The notes under the pieces: model-generated
Told to the model about the DNA's origin: nothing
Databases searched by the model: none
What the model saw: the letters and a program-made list of their open reading frames with translations, nothing else
Position numbers and translations under genes: made by a program
NCBI GenBank assembly: GCA_030620735.1
Contig: JAUXDV010000085.1
Location: 1 to 8,028, forward strand
Length of the DNA stretch: 8,028 nt
Direction of reading: 5' to 3'
From: Gammaproteobacteria bacterium
GTDB taxonomy: Bacteria > Pseudomonadota > Gammaproteobacteria > Chromatiales > Chromatiaceae
Part shown: positions 1 through 4,990 of the stretch, piece after piece
How positions within the stretch are numbered: position 1 is the stretch's first letter
Layout of the letters: every line of letters begins with the position of its first letter

Positions 1-294
1 GCCAAATATCCAGACATCAAATACATTATTCTGGATGCGCAGGGTGTCAACATGATCGACTCGACCGGCGATGAGATTCTTCACCATGTGACGGAACGTC
101 TCAGGGAGAATGGCATCGAGCTGCTGGTGGCGCATCCCAAGAAGCAGTTCATGGATAGTCTGAGAGGAACCAGGGTGCTCGATTATCTGGGGCCGGAGCA
201 TGTCTTCTCGCGCATGCAATATGCGCTCGATTACGCCTGGGATAGTCTCGGTGACGAGTATGACCGCAGCAACTGCCCGTTGAGACGGCGCTAG
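1..294 (+). CDS. SulP-family anion transporter, C-terminal STAS domain (5' partial)
   Basis: The reading frame is open from the first base, so the start lies outside the window and only the last 97 residues are visible. They form a STAS domain: a hydrophobic strand (YIILDAQGVNMID), the conserved DSTG turn where anti-sigma-antagonist-like proteins carry the phosphorylatable Ser/Thr, a helix, then a second strand (GIELLVAHPKK) and the RVLDYLGPEHVF segment. The way the domain ends, with an 'A..YA' helix and a short polar tail, is typical of the cytoplasmic tail of SulP permeases (sulfate, bicarbonate and other anions; inner membrane), where STAS follows the membrane domain. A stand-alone STAS protein is not formally excluded because the N-terminal part is missing. 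The gene is followed within 30 bp by a strong terminator, so it is the last gene of its transcript. Confidence 0.8.
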   Translation, partial: AKYPDIKYIILDAQGVNMIDSTGDEILHHVTERLRENGIELLVAHPKKQFMDSLRGTRVLDYLGPEHVFSRMQYALDYAWDSLGDEYDRSNCPLRRR

Positions 295-318
295 TAAGGC
301 TATTTTCTGACCATCAAA

Positions 319-345
319 GAACCCCGCTTAATGAGCGGGGTTTTG
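319..345 (+). terminator. Rho-independent terminator after the SulP/STAS gene
   Basis: A perfect 7-bp GC-rich stem, CCCCGCT (322-328) with AGCGGGG (334-340), encloses a 5-nt loop and is followed by TTTTG. The preceding AA can pair with the first Us of the tail. It lies 27 bp after the upstream stop codon, ending that transcript and separating it from bioA. Confidence 0.9.
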
Positions 346-353
346 TCTTCTCA

Positions 354-394
354 GGATACAATATCCCAAATTCTCTTATTGTGATTTAACACAA
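354..394 (+). promoter_or_regulatory. Probable bioA promoter/operator region with two small inverted repeats
   Basis: Only 51 bp separate the upstream terminator from the bioA ATG, so bioA's promoter should lie here. Two short dyads are visible: GGATA-CAA-TATCC (354-366) and TTGTG-N6-CACAA (379-394). Possible -10 hexamers are TACAAT (357-362) and TATTGT (377-382), but neither has a convincing -35. The second dyad ends two bases before the start codon, so a bound protein would block both promoter escape and initiation. It does not match the BirA operator arms (TTGTAAACC...GGTTTACAA), so the regulator is unknown. Confidence 0.3.
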
Positions 395-396
395 CC

Positions 397-1671
397 ATGC
401 AGCAGAATTGGCGCGCCTTCGACAGCGAACATATCTGGCATCCCTATGCCAGCCTGAGCAATCCACTGGATGTTTACGCGGTGACATCCGCACAGGGTGC
501 CAGGCTTACCCTTGAGGATGGGAGAGAGGTCATCGATGGTATGGCTTCCTGGTGGTGCATGATTCACGGCTATAACCATCCGCGCTTGAATACTGCGATC
601 GAGCGACAACTGAAACAGATGGCGCATGTGATGTTCGGCGGCCTGACTCATGAGCCAGCTGTTGAACTGGTGCAGCATCTTGTGGATCTGACCCCTGAAC
701 CGCTGCAAAATGTTTTTTTTGCAGATTCCGGATCAGTGTCAGTAGAAGTCGCGATCAAGATGGCATTGCAGTACTGGCAAGGGAGAGGCAAGAGACAAAA
801 GCGGCGGCTGCTGACGATCCGCAATGGCTATCATGGCGATACCTTTGGCGCCATGTCGGTATGTGATCCTGAGGGGGGAATGCACCATCTCTTCAGTGGG
901 ATATTGCCGCAGCAGCTGTTTGCACCTGCGCCGGTGACAGCTCCGTACGAGCCCTGGGATTCTGCAGATATTGCTGTTTTTACGGAGCTGATAGAGAAAC
1001 ATGCTGATGAACTGGCCGCTGTCATCCTGGAGCCCGTCGTTCAGGGCGCCGGCGGCATGCGTTTTTACCACCCGCAATATCTGCGTCAAGTGCGAGAGTT
1101 GTGCAATCGTTTTGGTCTATTGCTGATCGTAGATGAGATAGCGACCGGTTTTGGACGCACCGGTAAACTGTTTGCCTGTGAGCATGCCGCTGTGGCGGCG
1201 GATATTCTGTGTGTTGGCAAGGCGCTGACGGGTGGCTACCTGAGTCTGGCCGCCACGCTGGTGAGCGATGAGGTTGCCAGCGGGGTTTGTGCAAATGAAC
1301 AGGTTTTTATGCATGGACCCACCTACATGGCGAATCCACTCGCCTGTGCGGTTGCCAATGCCAGTATTGAACTGCTGCTGGAGAGTCCGTGGCAGCAGCG
1401 GGTGAATGCCATTCACAGCCACTTTGATGCTAACCTGAAATCACTGGCCGGCAATGAGCATGTTGCTGATGTCCGCAGTTTTGGTGCGATCGGGGTAGTT
1501 GAGATGAAGCAGCCGCTGGATGTGGCGCAGGTGCAGCGGGAGTTGATCGGGCAGGGCGTATGGCTGCGTCCCTTTGGCAAATTGCTCTATGCAATGCCTC
1601 CCTATATTATTCAGCAGGAGGAGTTGCAGCAGCTGACAGATGCGATCTGTCATGTTGTGGAGAATCTGTAG
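397..1671 (+). CDS. bioA: Adenosylmethionine-8-amino-7-oxononanoate aminotransferase (DAPA synthase)
   Basis: This PLP enzyme uses S-adenosylmethionine as amino donor to turn 7-keto-8-aminopelargonic acid into 7,8-diaminopelargonic acid, the antepenultimate step of biotin synthesis, in the cytosol. At 424 residues it has the usual BioA length. Visible landmarks are the N-terminal HIWHPYAS, the substrate-pocket tryptophans 52-53 in GMASWWCMIHGYNHP, the GYHGDTFGAMS loop (Tyr145), DEIATGFGRTG with the PLP-nitrogen aspartate at 246, the Schiff-base lysine K275 in VGKALTGGY, and HGPTYMANPLA (307-317). These sit one residue past the E. coli positions. The aspartate, lysine and AdoMet-type aromatic pocket favour BioA over other class III aminotransferases. 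The ATG is the only possible start, since a stop codon lies four codons upstream, yet no Shine-Dalgarno is visible. No other bio gene is nearby, so the pathway appears split in this genome. Confidence 0.96.
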   Translation: MQQNWRAFDSEHIWHPYASLSNPLDVYAVTSAQGARLTLEDGREVIDGMASWWCMIHGYNHPRLNTAIERQLKQMAHVMFGGLTHEPAVELVQHLVDLTPEPLQNVFFADSGSVSVEVAIKMALQYWQGRGKRQKRRLLTIRNGYHGDTFGAMSVCDPEGGMHHLFSGILPQQLFAPAPVTAPYEPWDSADIAVFTELIEKHADELAAVILEPVVQGAGGMRFYHPQYLRQVRELCNRFGLLLIVDEIATGFGRTGKLFACEHAAVAADILCVGKALTGGYLSLAATLVSDEVASGVCANEQVFMHGPTYMANPLACAVANASIELLLESPWQQRVNAIHSHFDANLKSLAGNEHVADVRSFGAIGVVEMKQPLDVAQVQRELIGQGVWLRPFGKLLYAMPPYIIQQEELQQLTDAICHVVENL

Positions 1672-1674
1672 AGG

Positions 1675-1904
1675 GTTGGGTTAGGCACGCATTTCACTTG
1701 TAATCCTTGAGTGACCTGCCTCTTTACAAATGAATCAAATTTTCATAATGACTCTCGCAAAGGCGCAAAGCCCGCCAAGAAAAACCCTTTGCGTCTCTGC
1801 GTCTTTGCGAGAGAATATTAGATCTTCATGTTTTGTCAGTCTGAGATTTGCTATTGCTGACATCTCAAGATTCTCACTTGATTATGATCGCGCTTTAACC
1901 CAAC
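1675..1904. repeat. Composite repeat: GTTGGGTTA inverted ends around a second palindrome
   Basis: The gap between bioA and the DUF2892 gene is bounded by a perfect 9-bp inverted repeat, GTTGGGTTA (1675-1683) and TAACCCAAC (1896-1904), each with a GC-rich CGC-type inner flank. A second palindrome (1752-1813) sits almost exactly in the centre. Inside, AATCCTTGAG on the left and AATCTTGAG on the right (reverse complement) hint at longer, decayed terminal arms. No clear target-site duplication is seen. GTTGGGTTA-type palindromes are common dispersed intergenic repeats in proteobacteria. This may be a MITE-like element or two repeats that landed together. No convincing gene lies inside. Confidence 0.45.
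1752..1813. repeat. CTCTCGCAAAG palindromic intergenic repeat
   Basis: The left arm CTCTCGCAAAGGCGCA (1752-1767) matches the reverse complement of 1798-1813 in 15 of 16 positions, and the one mismatch is G:U-compatible in RNA. Both arms continue into a CGCAAAG/CTTTGCG pair, and the right arm carries an extra 8-nt copy of the GACGCA unit (1790-1797). The transcript would fold into a long hairpin in either direction. It could serve as a terminator-like barrier for bioA, for which no classical terminator is visible. This motif is of the kind found scattered in many proteobacterial genomes. Confidence 0.65.
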
Positions 1905-1910
1905 TATTTA

Positions 1911-2114
1911 CTATCCGGCTACAACGTCGCTCTTGAGGCCCATCTTTTTCAGGATGATCGCCATCGGACAGAAGCCGGTGAAGGCGGATTGAAACAGGTT
2001 GAAGCCAACGAAAGCCGTGAACCAGAGCCAGTTAGGAGTGAATTGATTCGCCAGGACAAGGGAGAGAAGGATTGCAAAACCTGCAAAGGCCAAAATGACG
2101 CGTTCGATACTCAT
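1911..2114 (-). CDS. Small inner-membrane protein, DUF2892 (YgaP-type transmembrane domain)
   Basis: This 67-residue protein has two hydrophobic helices (about 4-22 and 28-47) and the family signature FTGFCPMAIILKKMGLK at the C-terminal side. That signature matches DUF2892, which also forms the membrane anchor of the E. coli rhodanese YgaP. Stand-alone DUF2892 proteins often sit near rhodaneses, sulfide:quinone oxidoreductase or ArsR/BigR-type persulfide sensors, but none of those is visible here. The molecular function of the domain alone is unknown. The conserved Cys (CPM) could take part in sulfane-sulfur chemistry; this is inference. The start is well supported: AGGAA (2123-2127) precedes the ATG by 8 nt, and a good promoter lies upstream. 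It is a single-gene unit, divergent from the 504-residue gene. Confidence 0.88.
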   Translation of the reverse strand: MSIERVILAFAGFAILLSLVLANQFTPNWLWFTAFVGFNLFQSAFTGFCPMAIILKKMGLKSDVVAG

Positions 2115-2130
2115 GGTGATCGTTCCTGAA

Positions 2131-2160
2131 TTGATAAATATCAGAATATTCTAACATACT
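2131..2160 (+). promoter_or_regulatory. Candidate promoter of the 504-residue phosphotransferase/kinase gene
   Basis: TTGATA (2131-2136, five of six matches to the -35 consensus) is followed after 18 nt by CATACT (2155-2160, four of six to -10). Transcription would start near 2167, leaving a leader of about 16 nt with an AGAAG Shine-Dalgarno-like stretch at 2176-2180. TATAAA (2164-2169) is an alternative -10 with a poor -35. Confidence 0.35.
2143..2152. promoter_or_regulatory. AGAATATTCT palindrome, candidate shared operator
   Basis: This perfect 10-bp dyad extends imperfectly, with 8 of 11 bases per arm matching. It covers the -10 of the DUF2892 promoter and lies inside the spacer of the opposing promoter. 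AT-rich dyads of this general kind are used by ArsR-family persulfide sensors (BigR/SqrR type) that control DUF2892 and rhodanese genes. The assignment to that family is inference, and no regulator gene lies in the window. Confidence 0.4.
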
Positions 2161-2176
2161 GCATATAAAATATCCA
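2148..2176 (-). promoter_or_regulatory. Sigma70-type promoter of the DUF2892 gene
   Basis: On the - strand, TGGATA (2171-2176, four of six to TTGACA) is followed by exactly 17 nt and then TAGAAT (2148-2153, five of six to TATAAT). The start of transcription would fall near 2141, about 26 nt before the ATG, with the ribosome binding site between. Confidence 0.55.
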
Positions 2177-2182
2177 GAAGCT

Positions 2183-3697
2183 ATGATAAAAACTATTGAA
2201 GATCATGCGCAACTCGTCACTTCGCTCTCCGACCAGTTGGGCGGCAAAATTTGTGAAACCCATATCTCCTCGGTGATCGTGTCCGATGGCCACGCCTGGA
2301 AAATCAAAAAGCCACTGAATCTGGGGTTTCTCGACTTCTCAACCCGGGAGAAACGTCATCGCTACTGTGACGAGGAGATTCGTCTCAACTCCCGCCTGGC
2401 GGCAGATGTCTACCAGAAGGTGGTTGCCATCACCGGATCGGCTGATGCTCCACGACTGGAGGGAGAGGGGGATGCCATTGAATACGCCGTACAGATGCGC
2501 GAGTTTCCGTCGGAAAATCTGCTGGCGAATGATCTGCAGTTGCTGAATGAAGAACGCATGGATGATCTCGCCAGGCAGATCGTGGAATTCCAAAAAAAAA
2601 TCACCAAAGCCGGGCCGGGCAGTATTCCCGGTTCCCCGGAAAGTGTACTGGGGCCGATGACGGACAACTTCGACCTGTTGCGAACACTGGTCGATCATCC
2701 GCAGGATCTGCAGCGGCTTGAGGCGCTGGAGAAGTGGACGCTGCAGCGTTACCGGCAATTACGTCCATTTTTGCATCAGCGCCAGCAAGATGGCTATGTC
2801 GGGGAGGGCCATGGCGACCTGCATCTTGGCAATATCGTTCTTGAGGGTGAACGCCTGATTATTTTTGATGGCATCGAGTTCAGCATCGAAATCTGCTGGA
2901 TCGATCATGTCAGTGAGATCGCATTTTTGATGATGGACCTCGATCGTGCTGGACGCACGGATCTTTCGCAGTACTTTCTCAATCAATGGCTGGTTTATAG
3001 TGGTGATTTCGAGGGTCTTCAACTGCTGCGCTTTTACCAGCTCTATCGTGCAATGGTGCGCGCCAAGGTTGCGGCGATACGCCTTGGACAGCAGTTGAGC
3101 GATGCCGAGAAATCGCAGGTCATGGCTGCATATCGTGAATACCTGGCATTGGCAGAGCGCTATGTTATCCCGGATAACCCCATGCTGATCGTTGCCAGTG
3201 GACCGTCCGGCTCCGGTAAAAGCGTCGCAGCAAGGCGACTTGTTGCAACTATGCCTGCAATACAGATCTCCTCGGACATCGAGCGTAAACGCCTGGCGGG
3301 TTTGTCTCCTCTGGCACGCACTAACAGCAGTCACAATGGGGGCATTTACACCCCGCAAATGTCCGCAAAGACCTATCAGCGCCTTGCCGAATTGTGCGAA
3401 ATCGTGATCAATGCGGGTTTTATTGCAGTGGCTGATGCGACATTTCTACAGCAGCCCTATCGCAGACCCTTCATGGAGTTGGCGCAGAAACTTGGCGTCG
3501 ATTACCATATCCTGGATATCCAGGTACCTGTGGAGGAGCTGCAACGGCGAGTGCAGGAGCGACTGCAACGCGGAGATGATCCGGCAGAGGCGGACGTGAA
3601 TGTGCTGAACAGGCAACTGGCCTCGAGAGATGGCTTTTCTGCAGAGGAGCTGCCCCATGTTATCACTGTCACTGACAGTCGCAATTTCCACCTGTAA
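2183..3697 (+). CDS. Two-domain protein: aminoglycoside-phosphotransferase-like kinase plus P-loop kinase/AAA ATPase
   Basis: This 504-residue soluble protein fuses two nucleotide-binding folds. Residues about 25-320 are a phosphotransferase (APH/choline-kinase) fold: a candidate N-lobe lysine in the AWKIKKP stretch (40-43), the catalytic loop GHGDLHLGNI (209-218) with Asp212 and Asn217, and the metal-binding IFDGIEF (227-233, Asp229). Residues about 333-504 are a P-loop kinase domain: Walker A GPSGSGKS (340-347), SSDIERKRL (363-371) resembling the substrate-binding region of gluconate- or zeta-toxin-like kinases, and VADAT (416-420). The order matches the widespread but poorly characterised COG2187-COG0645 fusion, often annotated as an aminoglycoside phosphotransferase/ATP-binding protein. 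The substrate is unknown, and antibiotic resistance should not be assumed. All key motifs look intact. An AGAAG lies 2 nt before the ATG, a rather short spacing. The gene converges on dusA. Confidence 0.9.
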   Translation: MIKTIEDHAQLVTSLSDQLGGKICETHISSVIVSDGHAWKIKKPLNLGFLDFSTREKRHRYCDEEIRLNSRLAADVYQKVVAITGSADAPRLEGEGDAIEYAVQMREFPSENLLANDLQLLNEERMDDLARQIVEFQKKITKAGPGSIPGSPESVLGPMTDNFDLLRTLVDHPQDLQRLEALEKWTLQRYRQLRPFLHQRQQDGYVGEGHGDLHLGNIVLEGERLIIFDGIEFSIEICWIDHVSEIAFLMMDLDRAGRTDLSQYFLNQWLVYSGDFEGLQLLRFYQLYRAMVRAKVAAIRLGQQLSDAEKSQVMAAYREYLALAERYVIPDNPMLIVASGPSGSGKSVAARRLVATMPAIQISSDIERKRLAGLSPLARTNSSHNGGIYTPQMSAKTYQRLAELCEIVINAGFIAVADATFLQQPYRRPFMELAQKLGVDYHILDIQVPVEELQRRVQERLQRGDDPAEADVNVLNRQLASRDGFSAEELPHVITVTDSRNFHL

Positions 3698-3713
3698 TGC
3701 TCTGTATGAATGC

Positions 3714-3750
3714 CGTCATTGCGAGGGAGCCAAAGCGACCGCGGCAATCT
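3714..3750. repeat. REP-like dispersed repeat (CGTCATTGCGAGG...GGCAATCT)
   Basis: The segment opens with CGTCATTGCGAGGGAGCC and closes with GCGACCGCGGCAATCT. This is the layout of a repeat very common between genes in many proteobacteria (CATTGCGAGG-AGC-AAGCGAC-GCAATCT). ATTGC and GCAAT at its two ends can pair. It fills most of the 78-bp gap between two convergent genes, the usual place for such repeats, where no classical terminator is seen. Only one half-unit is present here. Confidence 0.6.
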
Positions 3751-3775
3751 AGTTTCATCATCACTTCTGGCAAAG

Positions 3776-4744
3776 TCATGTTGACGCTTCCAATTGCGCA
3801 ACTGCCTGCAACAACACCCTGACGTCCGCATCTTTTTTGCATGCATTTTCTGAAAGGTAGCGCCGCCATCTCCTGGCGCCAGGTTCCCCGTTGAAAAGAC
3901 CGATCATATGGCGCGTGATATGGTGCAACCGGGTTCCGCCAGCCAGCTCACTTTCAATATAGGGGATGATTTGTTCAATCACATCGAGGCGTGTAGAGAG
4001 TGGGTTTTGTTCACCGAAAATACCTCTGTCAGCACCGGCCAGCATCCACGGATCATGGTAGATGGCGCGCCCGATCATGACGCCATCGACCTGCTGCAGA
4101 TGCTCTCCGGCTTCATCCAGCGTCATGATGCCGCCATTGATGACAATCTCGAGATCGGGGAAATCCTGCTTGATCCGGTAGACAGTCTCATAATGCAGAG
4201 GCGGCTTGTCGCGATTCTCCTTGGGGCTGAGGCCCTGCAGCCACGCCTTGCGCGCATGAATGATAAAACAGCTGCATCCGTTTTCGGCGACAGCGCCGAC
4301 AAAATCACACAGTTGTGCATAGCTGTCCATCTCGTCGATGCCGATGCGGTGCTTGACTGTTACTGAAATTGACGTCGCATCAAGCATCGCCTTGATGCAG
4401 TCGGCCACCAGTTGCGGTTTTGCCATCAGGCAGGCTCCGAACATCCCGGATTGAACCCGGTCGGAGGGGCAACCGACATTCAGGTTGACCTCGTCATAGC
4501 CATACTCTTCGGCGATTTTCGCGCAGTACGCTAACTCCTGCGGAACACTGCCGCCCAGCTGCAGTGCAACAGGGTGCTCGGCTGCATCAAAGTGCAGATG
4601 GCGCTCCACATCACCATGGATGATCGCACCTGTAGTCACCATCTCCGTATATAACAATGTGTGTCGGCTCAGCAGCCGCAAAAAGTAGCGGCAGTGCCGG
4701 TCAGTCCAGTCAAGCATCGGTGCAACAGAGAGTTTTTTTTCCAT
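3776..4744 (-). CDS. dusA: tRNA-dihydrouridine(20/20a) synthase
   Basis: This FMN- and NADPH-dependent enzyme reduces uridine to dihydrouridine at positions 20/20a of the tRNA D-loop, in the cytosol. With the ATG at 4744 it has 322 residues, close to the E. coli length. It begins MEKKLSVAPMLDWTDRHCRYF, the DusA-specific opening. Landmarks in this numbering are the catalytic Cys92 in LNVGCPSDRVQSGMFGACLM, the FMN-contacting Lys131 in VTVKHRIG, HARKAW (163-168), NGGI (203-206) and GR (225-226). ITRHM and the C-terminal RRYLSENA complete the tRNA-binding helical domain. The LSPKENR loop and the TEMVTTGAIIHG segment favour DusA over DusB/C. A TTG 19 codons upstream keeps the frame open, but the extra residues are not conserved, so the ATG is preferred. 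Neither start has a clear Shine-Dalgarno. The leader contains direct repeats and may begin at a promoter before a terminator hairpin. Confidence 0.96.
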   Translation of the reverse strand: MEKKLSVAPMLDWTDRHCRYFLRLLSRHTLLYTEMVTTGAIIHGDVERHLHFDAAEHPVALQLGGSVPQELAYCAKIAEEYGYDEVNLNVGCPSDRVQSGMFGACLMAKPQLVADCIKAMLDATSISVTVKHRIGIDEMDSYAQLCDFVGAVAENGCSCFIIHARKAWLQGLSPKENRDKPPLHYETVYRIKQDFPDLEIVINGGIMTLDEAGEHLQQVDGVMIGRAIYHDPWMLAGADRGIFGEQNPLSTRLDVIEQIIPYIESELAGGTRLHHITRHMIGLFNGEPGARRWRRYLSENACKKDADVRVLLQAVAQLEAST

Positions 4745-4847
4745 AAGAATCAATGAGTAACTATTAAAAACAACTGTTTGTATGACTAATATACAGTGCA
4801 AAGTGATGCAGGAATGGATGAAAATAGACTATAAATTAGCATCATAG

Positions 4848-4875
4848 TGATACAGATTTGATACAGGATTGATAG
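4848..4875. repeat. 11-nt phased TGATACAG direct repeats in the dusA leader/promoter region
   Basis: TGATACAG occurs at 4848-4855 and 4859-4866, and a partial copy TGATAG at 4870-4875, each 11 nt apart. A one-mismatch copy TGATGCAG lies at 4804-4811, 44 nt (four periods) from the first. Spacing near one helical turn puts the copies on the same DNA face, as in arrays of activator or repressor sites. They lie between the terminator and the dusA start. No regulator can be named. Confidence 0.35.
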
Positions 4876-4876
4876 C

Positions 4877-4911
4877 AAAAAGCCCCGCACCAGTGGCGAC
4901 TGATACGGGGC
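4877..4911 (-). terminator. Strong Rho-independent terminator reading toward dusA
   Basis: On the - strand GCCCCG-T-ATCAGT, loop CGCC, ACTGGT-G-CGGGGC forms a stem of about 13 pairs, counting two G:U pairs, directly followed by TTTTT. It lies about 80 bp after the stop of the 649-residue gene and 133 bp before the dusA ATG. It can end the dsbB operon, end a small RNA, or act as an attenuator for dusA. In the opposite direction there is no T-run. Confidence 0.92.
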
Positions 4912-4951
4912 CCCACACAATCCGCTGAACAGGAGCAGGATTCTGTATAGC
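4877..4951 (-). ncRNA. Candidate ~75-nt small RNA or attenuated dusA leader
   Basis: A perfect extended -10 box predicts a transcript starting near 4949-4951. It would fold first into a hairpin, CCGCT-at-ACAG, loop, CTGT-tc-AGCGG (4953-4922; its outermost bases may precede the start). A single-stranded linker with GGGGCCCC (4914-4907) follows, then the terminator stem with its U-tail. Promoter, 5' hairpin, linker and terminator is the architecture of many Hfq-type small RNAs and also of attenuator leaders. The alternative is that these are only the 3' end of the 649-residue gene's message. It matches no RNA family I recognise. Confidence 0.35.
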
Positions 4952-4955
4952 GGTG

Positions 4956-4964
4956 ATTATAGCA
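4956..4964 (-). promoter_or_regulatory. Perfect extended -10 promoter element (TGCTATAAT)
   Basis: The - strand reads TGC-TATAAT, a full consensus extended -10 (TGnTATAAT), located 27 bp after the stop codon of the 649-residue gene. The -35 at 16-18 nt spacing is poor, which extended -10 promoters tolerate. It points at the hairpin-terminator pair and beyond it at dusA. A short GGAGGC/GCCTCC hairpin (4970-4989) lies just upstream of it. Confidence 0.5.
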
Positions 4965-4990
4965 CCACAGGAGGCGATTAATGGCCTCCA

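Noticed and set aside
379..394. BirA (biotin repressor) operator before bioA
   Set aside because: The dyad TTGTG-N6-CACAA lacks the TTGTAAACC arms and the long spacing of the gammaproteobacterial BirA site.
1730..1936. A 68-codon + strand frame in the gap after bioA
   Set aside because: It translates the palindromic repeat and overlaps the end of the DUF2892 gene. It has no protein-like features and no ribosome binding site.
3665..3679. ACTGTC-ACT-GACAGT hairpin near the 3' end of the 504-residue gene as a terminator
   Set aside because: It lies inside the coding sequence, has only 6 bp and lacks a T-run.
3908..4366. A 152-codon + strand frame antisense to dusA
   Set aside because: It lies wholly within dusA, whose catalytic and FMN-binding motifs are certain. 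The antisense product shows no recognisable feature.
4742..4990. Genomic island at the 5' end of dusA, a known integration hotspot
   Set aside because: No integrase, attachment-site repeat or phage gene is seen upstream. The next genes are the dsbB operon.
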